42,456 nt of DNA. Origin: CAXBYZ01 sp963980215. Its GTDB lineage: Bacteria; Patescibacteriota; Microgenomatia; UBA1400; CG1-02-47-37. The stretch covers positions 1 to 42,456 of the forward strand of contig CAXBYZ010000007.1 of the NCBI GenBank assembly GCA_963980215.1. The letters run 5' to 3'. Position numbers and translations under genes: made by a program. A model generated the notes under the pieces. The model had not been told where the DNA came from. It was given only the letters and a program-made list of their open reading frames with translations, and did no database searches. Positions 14,975-21,949 of the stretch are shown one piece after another (within the stretch, counting starts at the first letter, position 1; each line of letters opens with the position of its first letter).

Positions 14975-15535
14975 ATGATTAATGTCAATCAATTAAGAAA
15001 TGGAAAAGCATTTAGTGAAGATGGTGATCCTTTTTTGGTTTTAAAGTATGAGTTTACCAAGATGGGTCGGGGGACGGGGAACATAAAGGTAAAAGTTCGC
15101 AACTTAGCAACTGGTTCGGTGGTGACCAAAACATACACTACCGGTAATAAAGTTCAAGATATTCAACTAAACAAGAAAACGATGCAGTTTTTGTATAGCG
15201 ATGGAGATAATAGTATTTTTATGGATCCGATCACCTTTGAACAGATCGAGGTGAGTAATGAGTTAATTGGAGATCAGAGAAATTACTTAGTAGATGGTAT
15301 GGATGCAAGTCTTTTGTTTTGGGAAGATAAAGCCTTATCACTAGACCTACCAACCAAGATGACCTTTGAAGTGGTAGATACCGATCCGGGTGAAAAGGGG
15401 AATAGTGCGGCCAAAGTTTTGAAACCGGCTAAGTTGGTAAACGGGGTTAGTGTCAATGTGCCTTTGTTTATTGGTATTGGAGATAAAATAGTGGTGGACA
15501 CGAGAAACGGGGATTATGTTGAGAGAGCTAAATAA
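14975..15535 (+). CDS. efp: Elongation factor P with arginine at the loop tip
   Basis: EF-P relieves ribosome stalling at polyproline. The KOW-like domain I (residues 1-65), OB domain II (VSNELIGDQRNYLVDGMDAS) and domain III (PTKMTFEVVDTDPG, GDKIVVDTRNGDYVERAK) are all present, and 186 residues is normal. The tip of the domain I loop reads TKMGRGTG, so the position of the modified lysine of E. coli (PGKGQA) is Arg32. EarP-type EF-Ps carry a rhamnosylated Arg32, but the surrounding loop here is different. The gene is monocistronic and its 3' end overlaps the convergent gene by 8 bases. Confidence 0.96.
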   Translation: MINVNQLRNGKAFSEDGDPFLVLKYEFTKMGRGTGNIKVKVRNLATGSVVTKTYTTGNKVQDIQLNKKTMQFLYSDGDNSIFMDPITFEQIEVSNELIGDQRNYLVDGMDASLLFWEDKALSLDLPTKMTFEVVDTDPGEKGNSAAKVLKPAKLVNGVSVNVPLFIGIGDKIVVDTRNGDYVERAK

Positions 15536-15965
15536 AAGCAGTTAAGACAAAGAGAGCAACAACAACAACTTGAACAAAAAGACCCCAAGGGAAGTCCATT
15601 TTATTGTGAAGCTTTGACTGGAGTTGTTTGATTGAAGAGAAGGGGGGGAAGTTGAAGTTAAAGATGTGATAAGGGGCTTCGAGCCAATCTGGAATTTGAG
15701 CGGTAAACATCATAGAGAGGAGGTACCAAGTGGGAACAGTGGAGTTGAAGAGTAGATAGCCTAGGGTAAAACCGATGATAGCGTCGGTCAGAGATATAGT
15801 AATAATTGTTATTTTTGAGCGATTGGTTTTTCTGGTCATAAAGTCCCAGTGGGGACAGATATCTGCTAGAAAATGAGAGAGAAGACTAAGAGGAAAACCT
15901 ATGTATGGATTGGGAATTAGTTTGGCAAGTGAAGCGCCAATAACTGCGTGTGATGCGTCTAACAT
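15528..15965 (-). CDS. Small membrane protein with conserved His/Asp motifs (DUF457/YdjM-like)
   Basis: The 145-residue protein has about three to four membrane helices. Its N-terminal part has DASHAVIGASLAK and LSLLSHFLADICPHWDF, a pattern of His and Asp residues like that of the DUF457/YdjM membrane-bound metal-dependent hydrolases. A second set (IPDWLEAPYHIF) lies near the end. The enzymatic role is an inference from the motif spacing and no substrate is known. It overlaps the end of efp and is divergent from the Lgt-like gene. Confidence 0.6.
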   Translation of the reverse strand: MLDASHAVIGASLAKLIPNPYIGFPLSLLSHFLADICPHWDFMTRKTNRSKITIITISLTDAIIGFTLGYLLFNSTVPTWYLLSMMFTAQIPDWLEAPYHIFNFNFPPFSSIKQLQSKLHNKMDFPWGLFVQVVVVALFVLTAFI

Positions 15966-16012
15966 GAAGGTAAGTATAGCGGATCTAGTTTAAATAGTAT
16001 ACAATTTTTTGT

Positions 16013-16852
16013 ATGTGGCCAACCTTATTATCTTTTGGACCGATTGCAGTTCACTCATTTGGAGTGATGATTTTTTTAGGAATTTTTGTAGGTGGATTTG
16101 TTTGGTGGCAGAAGGGAAGAGAAGAAAATTTTGATGAAGAGCCGTTGATGGATGTTTTGTTATCTTCTTTAATTGTTTCTATGATAGTGGGTAGGGTCTG
16201 GTACTTGTTCTCGAATTGGAGTCAGTTTGCTGGTAGTTTTTATAAGATGATTTTTATAACAAAGTTCCCTGGAATTTCTTACGAGGGAGTGGTTTTGGGT
16301 GGAGTCTTATCTCTAGGGTTTTTTGCTTATAAAAAGTCATTTGATGTTTGGAAGATTTTAGATTTAAGTGTACTAAGCCTTTTGGTTATAGAAATCTTTG
16401 CCTACGGAGGAAGTTTTTTAGCTGGGAGTAACTTGGGGACACAAACTAATTTATTTTTTGGAGTTCCTTTTCCAGGAATTGAAGGGAAAAGATATCCGGT
16501 TCAGCTAGTTTTTGTTTTGCTTTTGGGGGGTTTGTATAAGTTGTTTAAGAAGCTAGAGAAAGAGTATCGTAATTTCAAGTGGTACTCATCTAGTAAAGGA
16601 GAAGCAAAGCCGGGGTTTATGATTGGAAGTTACTTGATTGGCTTAGGTCTGGTTCACACTGTTCTTGGTTTTATTTCTGAGGTGAATAATTTATATTTTT
16701 CTTTTGGGATGGTGTTTCTTGGTGTATTGCTTTTGGTCGTTCGTTCAGGTATAAAAATGAAGAGTAGAGAACCTAAAAAAGTAGTAGAAGTTAAAGTTGA
16801 AACTCATAGAAAATTAAAAAAACGAAAGAAGAAAGGCTTTGATTTTAAATAA
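16013..16852 (+). CDS. Lgt-family membrane protein lacking the known catalytic residues
   Basis: The 279 residues form about seven helices and follow the prolipoprotein diacylglyceryl transferase layout (FGPIAVHSFGVMIFLG, SYEGVVLGGV, FAYGGSFLAGSNLG, RYPVQLVF). Compared with E. coli Lgt, the essential His103 (SFHGG) is Glu here and the GRxGNFxNxE signature reads AYGGSFLAGS, so Arg143 and Asn146 are lost. No counterpart of Arg239 is apparent in the C-terminal helix. It may be a pseudoenzyme or have another lipid-related activity. A TACAAT box ends 7 bases before the ATG. The C-terminus is a very basic cytoplasmic tail. Confidence 0.75.
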   Translation: MWPTLLSFGPIAVHSFGVMIFLGIFVGGFVWWQKGREENFDEEPLMDVLLSSLIVSMIVGRVWYLFSNWSQFAGSFYKMIFITKFPGISYEGVVLGGVLSLGFFAYKKSFDVWKILDLSVLSLLVIEIFAYGGSFLAGSNLGTQTNLFFGVPFPGIEGKRYPVQLVFVLLLGGLYKLFKKLEKEYRNFKWYSSSKGEAKPGFMIGSYLIGLGLVHTVLGFISEVNNLYFSFGMVFLGVLLLVVRSGIKMKSREPKKVVEVKVETHRKLKKRKKKGFDFK

Positions 16853-16853
16853 T

Positions 16854-17222
16854 ATGTCACTAATTAAATTCCCATTAAAAGTACTAAAACCAGTTCAAAA
16901 ACACTTGAAACAAGAAGAAGCAAAGTTAAATAAAAGAAAACAAGATTTGGAGGCAGAGGATCCATTTAAGGATGAGGGAAGAGTAAATGACAATGCATCG
17001 GTGGATACGGATGTAAAAGAGAAGGTGGGTCACGAGAGAGTGGCGGCACTAAAGACAGAGGTTGAAAAAACTTTAATTCGAGTCAGAAAAGCTTTAACTA
17101 GAATTAAACTAGGTAAGTATGGTTTGTGTGATAGGTGTAAGAGGATGATAAACACAGATAGGTTGGCAATAGACCCTGCAGCTGACCTTTGCATTAAGTG
17201 TGCTAGTAAAGTGAAGGCATAA
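16854..17222 (+). CDS. TraR/DksA-type C4 zinc-finger protein
   Basis: DksA/TraR proteins insert a coiled-coil into the RNA polymerase secondary channel and modulate initiation. The 122-residue protein has a long charged helical hairpin (about residues 20-85, including DTDVKEKVGHERVAALKTEV) and a C-terminal C4 zinc finger (GLCDRCKRMI and LCIKCASKV). The DxxDxA tip motif of DksA is not clearly present, so a YteA-like or TraR-like role is also possible. I chose ATG 16854 over TTG 16839, which would overlap the previous gene. It lies 1 base after the Lgt-like gene. Confidence 0.85.
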   Translation: MSLIKFPLKVLKPVQKHLKQEEAKLNKRKQDLEAEDPFKDEGRVNDNASVDTDVKEKVGHERVAALKTEVEKTLIRVRKALTRIKLGKYGLCDRCKRMINTDRLAIDPAADLCIKCASKVKA

Positions 17223-17228
17223 GCTGTA

Positions 17229-17936
17229 ATGGAAGAAGAGATGGAGATAAAGAAAATATTTGAAGATGAGGTTTTGTTGGTGATAAATAAGCCTTCTGGG
17301 TTGGTAGTGAATAATTCTCAATCAACCCGCGATGTGATTACTCTTCAGGATTGGTTGATTGAACATAAAATTGGTGAGAGGGTGGAGAGAAATGGAATTG
17401 TTCATAGGATTGATAAAGAGACTAGTGGAATTTTATTGGTTGCAAAAACCAAGGAAGCAATGAAGTTTTTACAAAATGAGTTTAAAGAAAGAATGGTTTT
17501 AAAAACATACGTGACTTTAGTCCATGGCAAGATGATTTCTAAAGAGGGGAATATAGACGCCCCGATTAGTAGAAATCCTTTTAATAAGACTAAGTTTGGA
17601 GTCTTTGTGGGTGGTAAAGAATCTCAAACCTCTTACAAAGTAAAAGCTACATACAAAAGAGGGAATCAAGAGTTTTCTTACTTGGAAGTTTTTCCAAAGA
17701 CTGGAAGAACTCATCAAATTAGAGTTCACATGAAGCATCTAGGTCATGGAGTTGTCTCAGATGAGTTTTATGCAGGTAGAAAAACAGCTAGAAATGACAG
17801 GTTGTGGTGCCCAAGATTATTCTTACAAGCAGTTAGTATAAAGATCAGACACCCTCGCTCTGGCAAGTATTTGCTCTTTGAGACTTCTTTGGCAAGTGAT
17901 TTGAAGAAGGTGCTCGAAATCATTAAAAAAGATTGA
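17229..17936 (+). CDS. RluA-family pseudouridine synthase
   Basis: Converts uridine to pseudouridine in rRNA or tRNA. The catalytic aspartate is in GIVHRIDKETSGIL (about residue 61) and the family segments KTYVTLVHG, TGRTHQIRVHMKHLGHGVVSDEFY and RLFLQAVSIKIRHP are present. There is no N-terminal S4 domain, so it belongs with the shorter RluA-like enzymes. The target nucleotide cannot be told from sequence. It starts 6 bases after the zinc-finger gene. Confidence 0.9.
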   Translation: MEEEMEIKKIFEDEVLLVINKPSGLVVNNSQSTRDVITLQDWLIEHKIGERVERNGIVHRIDKETSGILLVAKTKEAMKFLQNEFKERMVLKTYVTLVHGKMISKEGNIDAPISRNPFNKTKFGVFVGGKESQTSYKVKATYKRGNQEFSYLEVFPKTGRTHQIRVHMKHLGHGVVSDEFYAGRKTARNDRLWCPRLFLQAVSIKIRHPRSGKYLLFETSLASDLKKVLEIIKKD

Positions 17937-18023
17937 TGTTTGGCTCCATATGAATTTTATAGTTCAACTAGCAGAAGGGGTAAAAAGACTAATCCAGAAG
18001 TATGTGATATAGTTTGATGTGTT

Positions 18024-18935
18024 ATGAACACCTTAAAAAAGAGAGCGCCAAGATGGAAGCGCGAACAGAAGAAAAGAGTAAAAGAGAAAAAGAAATCTAG
18101 TGTTTATATAGGTCTTGGGTTTATTTTTAGTCTTTTGTTTTTAGTGATCTTTAGTTTTTTGTGGCAGAGGGCTAGAGATAGTGTTTGGGACGGGTCGGGG
18201 AATTTTGGAGTAGTTGTACTAAGGGAAGATGAAGTTGAAATATCAGTTTTACAACCGAGTACAAAAAGGATAGTTAGATTTTTAGTACCTTTAAATACGA
18301 TGGTGCAAGCACCATTTGGATTTGGAGAGTATCAGTTGGGTTATATTTATAAACTTGGCAAACTAGAAGATGAGGGGGGAAGGTTGTTAATGAGAACAGT
18401 AGAAAATAATTTTGCGGTTAGTATTTCTGGGTTTAAAGCTTTAGGAAATTCTAACTTAACTTGGTGGGATTCTTTAAGGGTGGGGTGGTTTGGGGCAGTA
18501 GGCTCAAGCAGTAAAACTTTAATTGATTTACTTTCACTGCAAACATTTGATAACTCTAGTTTGGCTGATGGAACTAGTGTTTTTAGAATTAAAACTATTT
18601 ACATGGATGAGCTGATCAATCATGAGTTGTTTGACGAGAAGTTGCTCCATGAAGAGTTTGAGATTGGAGTGATAAATTCTAGTGAGGGAGCGGGGGTAGC
18701 CTCTAATGTTTCAAGAATTATTCGAAATATTGGCGGTGATGTAACACTAGTTTCTAACTCAGATTCTAGTGAAGTATCTAGAATTCAGGTAAAGAACAGT
18801 GATATTTTAAAGAGTTACACTGTTGAAGTTTTGAGTAGGACTTTTGATGTATCCAGGGTTGAAGTAGTAGAAAATAGTCAATTTAGGGCTGATGTTGTGG
18901 TGATAATTGGTAAGGACTATCTTTCTTTGAAGTGA
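18024..18935 (+). CDS. Membrane protein with LytR C-terminal (LytR_C) domain
   Basis: A basic N-terminal cytoplasmic tail of about 28 residues is followed by one membrane helix (VYIGLGFIFSLLFLVIFSFL) and an extracellular region. The last 90 residues (EIGVINSSEGAGVASNVSRIIRNIGG...DVVVIIGKDY) match the LytR_C fold, often found after LytR-CpsA-Psr phosphotransferase domains. No LCP catalytic domain is present here. A role in envelope biogenesis is an inference. A TGA-TATAGT extended -10 box ends 10 bases before the ATG, so it may have its own promoter. Confidence 0.75.
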   Translation: MNTLKKRAPRWKREQKKRVKEKKKSSVYIGLGFIFSLLFLVIFSFLWQRARDSVWDGSGNFGVVVLREDEVEISVLQPSTKRIVRFLVPLNTMVQAPFGFGEYQLGYIYKLGKLEDEGGRLLMRTVENNFAVSISGFKALGNSNLTWWDSLRVGWFGAVGSSSKTLIDLLSLQTFDNSSLADGTSVFRIKTIYMDELINHELFDEKLLHEEFEIGVINSSEGAGVASNVSRIIRNIGGDVTLVSNSDSSEVSRIQVKNSDILKSYTVEVLSRTFDVSRVEVVENSQFRADVVVIIGKDYLSLK

Positions 18936-18947
18936 TAAAATTGAGTT

Positions 18948-19661
18948 ATGTCTGGACATTCTAAGTGGTCAACCATAAAACATAAAAAGGCGATTGAAGA
19001 TAATAAAAGAGGCAAGATATTCACTAAATTGGTAAAAGCGATTGAGATTGCAGCTCGAGAGGGTGGCCCTGATATGTCTATTAATTTTAAGCTTCGTTTG
19101 TGCGTTGACAAGGCAAAGCAGGCAAATATGCCTAAAAATAATATTGATAGAGCTATTGAAAAAGGGTCTGGTGAGGGGGGTGGGGATGTTCTTAGTGAGA
19201 TGATTTACGAGGGTTATGGTCAATCAAATGTGGCCGTGATTATTGAGGTAGTAACAGACAATAAGAACAGGACAGCGTCGGAGATCAAACAGATTTTAGA
19301 TAGGAGCGGGGGATCACTGGGGCAGACTGGCTCGGTGGGTTTTTTGTTTGATCGAAGAGGCAGGATTTTAATTCAGAAGGAAGCTAACCCAGATGATCAA
19401 ATGCTGGAGTTGATAGATTTGGGAGTTTTGGATGTGGTGGCAGGGGAAGATTTGATTGAAGTTTTGGTTGAGCCCAGTAAGTTGTATGAAGTAAAAACCC
19501 AGTTAGATTCAAAGTACAAGGTAGTTGAAGCTGAGTTGGCTTATCTGCCAAAAAATCCTATAGAGATAGAAGAGGAAAGTAAAGAGAAGGTGGTGAATTT
19601 TTTGAATAGCCTTGATGATATGGATGATGTTTTAAAAGTTTACTCCAACGTTAAGTTATGA
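18948..19661 (+). CDS. yebC: YebC/PmpR-family protein
   Basis: The 237-residue sequence is canonical: MSGHSKWSTIKHKKAIEDNKRGKIF at the start, NMPKNNIDRAIEKGSG, the YEGYGQSNVAVIIE core and LGQTGSVGFLFDRRG. Long annotated as transcription regulators, YebC-family proteins have recently been reported to act on ribosomes stalled at proline motifs, complementing EF-P. Both are in this window. A TGA-TAAAAT box ends 6 bases before the ATG. The stop overlaps the next start (ATGA). In many bacteria the gene sits with ruv genes, which are not seen here. Confidence 0.95.
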   Translation: MSGHSKWSTIKHKKAIEDNKRGKIFTKLVKAIEIAAREGGPDMSINFKLRLCVDKAKQANMPKNNIDRAIEKGSGEGGGDVLSEMIYEGYGQSNVAVIIEVVTDNKNRTASEIKQILDRSGGSLGQTGSVGFLFDRRGRILIQKEANPDDQMLELIDLGVLDVVAGEDLIEVLVEPSKLYEVKTQLDSKYKVVEAELAYLPKNPIEIEEESKEKVVNFLNSLDDMDDVLKVYSNVKL

Positions 19662-20425
19662 CAAAAAGGGTAAAGCTAGTGATAACCTCTCTTTTGTTGA
19701 GTTTAGGAATTTTTGGTGTTCAACTGGTTGATGTTGAAGCAAGGTATCAGGCCATTGGTTTGCTGGCAGGCTTTGCTTATGGCTTGTCTGCTTGGTCTTT
19801 GTTTGAAGATTTAAGAGGTGTGGAGTGGTTTACGGTTTTGATTCTCCCAGTTATGTACTCTGTCTCTGTAGCCTTGTTTTATTTTCTGCTTCCAGAAAGA
19901 ATTCTGAGTAAGATGATGATCTTAACCGGCTTTGGTGTTGGTATGTATGCTTTATTGCTAACTGAAAATATCTTTAATGTTGCCTCAATACGAACTATTC
20001 AGTTACTAAGGGCAGCTCATGCTGTGGGTTTTTTACTAACTTTGATGGTAGCTTTTTTCCTCTGGGACACAATTTTTTCATTTAGGTTAATGCCTTGGTG
20101 GAATTTTTTACTTGTTTTTGTAACCAGTCTGCCTTTGGTACTGTCTTCTTTGTGGAGTGTTAATTTGGAGAAAAGCATAAGTAAAGAAGTCTGGCGAAAC
20201 TCCCTGGCTTTGAGTTGGGGACTTTCTAGCTTGGCTTTAGCTATTAGCTTTTGGCCTGTTACCATCATTATGGCTTCTTTATTTCTAGTAAGTGGTTTAT
20301 ATGTCTCGATGGGGTTGTTGCAACATAAGCTATCTGGAAGGCTGTTTAAAAAAACAATAAAAGAATATTTATGGGTAGGAGCGGTAGTATTTATGATAAC
20401 ATTGTTTCTAACTAAGTGGGGTTAA
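19658..20425 (+). CDS. Multi-pass membrane protein of unknown function
   Basis: The 255-residue protein has roughly seven to eight hydrophobic helices and almost no soluble domain. I recognise no family. A short conserved-looking segment is WSLFEDLRGVEWFTVLILPV, and a basic loop lies near the end (KLSGRLFKKTIKEY). Its start overlaps the yebC stop by ATGA, so it is translated from the yebC transcript. Membrane proteins in this position recur in some Patescibacteria, but that is from memory and not tested. Function is not assigned. Confidence 0.65.
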   Translation: MTKRVKLVITSLLLSLGIFGVQLVDVEARYQAIGLLAGFAYGLSAWSLFEDLRGVEWFTVLILPVMYSVSVALFYFLLPERILSKMMILTGFGVGMYALLLTENIFNVASIRTIQLLRAAHAVGFLLTLMVAFFLWDTIFSFRLMPWWNFLLVFVTSLPLVLSSLWSVNLEKSISKEVWRNSLALSWGLSSLALAISFWPVTIIMASLFLVSGLYVSMGLLQHKLSGRLFKKTIKEYLWVGAVVFMITLFLTKWG

Positions 20426-20585
20426 ATTTTTAGTTAGCAGATCAAAAGGGGGAGTAGCAGTATAAACTATAGGTCCTATAGTAAATATCCTATAATAAAA
20501 TAGGGTAGTTTTCACAAAAACTGATAATTATTTTCACGATACGGATGTTTCAAGATAATTTGTTTGACCACCACCCCTGTTAATT

Positions 20586-20605
20586 TGTAAATAGGTTTGA
20601 TATAT
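20586..20605 (+). repeat. Repeated promoter-like motif, copy 1
   Basis: TGTAAATAGGTTTGATATAT, repeated with a one-base deletion at 21925-21943. It contains an extended -10 box (TGA-TATATT). In both places a DnaA-box 9-mer follows within 35 bases. Confidence 0.6.
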
Positions 20606-20639
20606 TAGTCCTTTTGGGTGTTAGGGTTTGATATAGTTA

Positions 20640-20648
20640 TGTGGATAA
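20640..20648 (-). promoter_or_regulatory. DnaA-box 9-mer (TTATCCACA)
   Basis: A perfect consensus 9-mer on the minus strand (TGTGGATAA on the plus strand), 5 bases after the second GGTTTGATATA repeat. Binding by DnaA is not shown; the match is by sequence only. Confidence 0.5.
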
Positions 20649-20814
20649 GTATTCGGGGGGTAGAGGTAAGCTCACAAAAAAGATAAAAAGACATAACAGA
20701 GTAGAGGTGGAGTAAGTAATGAAATGAATATTTATAGTTACTATAGTAAGGTGCTCCCTTTTAGAAGAACTACCTAGTTATTGAATGGGTTTGTTTTTTC
20801 TTCGGGTTGATTAT

Positions 20815-20842
20815 ACGTCGCACAATGTATCTTTTGCGACGT
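20815..20842. other. Strong hairpin ACGTCGCA/TGCGACGT in the gene-poor region
   Basis: Eight-base perfect arms (20815-20822 and 20835-20842) around a 12-base loop. No T-tract follows on the plus strand, and the run of A and C on the minus strand does not look like an intrinsic terminator. It may be part of a structured RNA. Confidence 0.45.
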
Positions 20843-21142
20843 TTACCTTGGGGTCAAGGGGAGGGGTCTAGTAATGATATATTTACTTAGGAAGTGGTTA
20901 GATTTAAATTTTTTAAAGTAATTAGTGTAATAGAATATGTAAAACTTCCCCATTTCTAGATTTAGACTCTTTTTTTGATTTCCAAAGTAAGCCCGAAAGT
21001 ATCGAACCAATCCCCACTTATATTTAGTGAATCATTTGCTTACGGTTATTTGTTCCCGACTGTGAGGTGTAGCTAAGTGTTAGCAAGTAGTTGTAAAGTG
21101 CTCTTAGAAACGATTTAATTGCTTTTTCTTGAGGTAAATTGT

Positions 21143-21784
21143 CTATTTTTTGCCGTTGAATTCGTCTAGGTACTGTTGTAGAAAGTCTTTTAGGAACTTA
21201 ATTCTGGGTTTGGCAATTTGTTTGGCTGAGTTGGTGTATAAACAATTTGGGATGTCTAATAATTTTTCGTATATGTGATTGATGCCAGTGGCGCTGCGGC
21301 CAGTGCTGAGATAAATTTGACGGTTAGGTTTAATCTTTGGATCATATATAGGTATTTTGTGGACACCACAATGAGCAAAAATTCTAGGGATGATGATAGC
21401 GCCTAGGGCGTCTAGGTTATCTGCGTCGGAGATAATTTTTTCTTCAATAGTGTTCATTTTATATTTCCGGCTGTAGCGATGTTTGAGGACGCAGTTTGAA
21501 ACTTGACTGGCGGTCTTTAAGTCAACATTGAGTTTGGCAAGAATTTGTTTAGTTATCTTGGCGCCATTATCTTCATGCTTTTCTCTACCCAAGGGTACGG
21601 TTATATCATGAAGCCAGGCGGCTAGTTCAAGGATAAAAAGGTCAGCTTTCTCGAGGTGTCCTAGCTTTAGGGCCAGCTTTACTACCCTGTAGCTATGGTA
21701 GTAGCCGTGGCCAGTTGAGTCATCTTTCAGTCTATCTTTAACAATTGTTTTAATTTGTTTGATCAATAATTTTGATTTGTTCAT
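21143..21784 (-). CDS. HD-domain phosphohydrolase
   Basis: The 213-residue protein has the HD signature: GHGYYHSYRVVKLALKLG supplies the first His, AAWLHDI the HD pair, and SDADNLDALGA the later Asp. The N-terminal helix and the C-terminal half (RIFAHCGVHKIPIYDP, INHIYEKLLDIPN) resemble small bacterial HD hydrolases related to YedJ. Such enzymes act on nucleotides or phosphate esters, and the substrate here is unknown. It is a single gene bounded on both sides by gaps holding DnaA-box 9-mers. Confidence 0.85.
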   Translation of the reverse strand: MNKSKLLIKQIKTIVKDRLKDDSTGHGYYHSYRVVKLALKLGHLEKADLFILELAAWLHDITVPLGREKHEDNGAKITKQILAKLNVDLKTASQVSNCVLKHRYSRKYKMNTIEEKIISDADNLDALGAIIIPRIFAHCGVHKIPIYDPKIKPNRQIYLSTGRSATGINHIYEKLLDIPNCLYTNSAKQIAKPRIKFLKDFLQQYLDEFNGKK

Positions 21785-21884
21785 AAGTTATCTTAACTTG
21801 GCTGATAATGTCGTACAATATTGCAGTGATCCTTCCCTTCTGCTATGATTTAGTTAGATAGTTGTTGGATGACTCCCCGAGTAA

Positions 21885-21893
21885 TTATCCACA
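21885..21893 (+). promoter_or_regulatory. DnaA-box 9-mer (TTATCCACA)
   Basis: A perfect consensus match in the 150-bp gap between the HD hydrolase and the recombinase gene, 65 bases before the chosen recombinase start. Confidence 0.5.
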
Positions 21894-21924
21894 GAACTTT
21901 CCTATAGTAGTTAAAAAAAAGATA

Positions 21925-21943
21925 TGTAAATAGGTTGATATAT
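21925..21943 (+). repeat. Repeated promoter-like motif, copy 2
   Basis: TGTAAATAGGTTGATATAT, the second copy of the motif at 20586-20605. It contains a TGA-TATATC extended -10 box ending 5 bases before the ATG at 21950, and so probably drives the recombinase gene. Confidence 0.6.
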
Positions 21944-21949
21944 CAATCT

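Larger units (their letters stand above)
20426..21142. other. 717-bp region with no protein gene; possible regulatory or ncRNA region
   Basis: This is the longest gap in an otherwise very compact window. It holds a DnaA-box 9-mer, an 11-bp direct repeat GGTTTGATATA at 20594-20604 and 20625-20635, palindromes ACTATAGG/CCTATAGT (20466-20482) and TTACTATAGTAA (20738-20749), a strong hairpin at 20815-20842, and several TGA-TATAxT promoter-like boxes. No tRNA, tmRNA or RNase P motif was convincing on either strand. The longest open frames are short and lack family-like sequence. Confidence 0.6.

Noticed and set aside
16044..16065. Palindrome TCACTC/GAGTGA in the Lgt-like gene as a family B copy
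   Set aside because: Only six-base arms with a loop. It lies in the first membrane helix and does not look inserted.
20920..20955. dif site for the Xer-type recombinase (AGTGTAATAGAATATGTAAAAC)
   Set aside because: The XerD-like arm is only loosely similar and the XerC arm does not fit. There is no strand-skew change to support a terminus.
20941..21060. tmRNA on the minus strand (GGGGATTGGTTCGAT and a GCAAATGATTC tag-like start)
   Set aside because: No matching acceptor or T-arm partner was found within the expected distance and no plausible short tag with an Ala-Ala end follows.
21885..21932. dif-like arms ACTTTCCTATA and ATATGTAAATA upstream of the recombinase
   Set aside because: The spacing between the arms is about 16 bases, whereas dif has 6-8.
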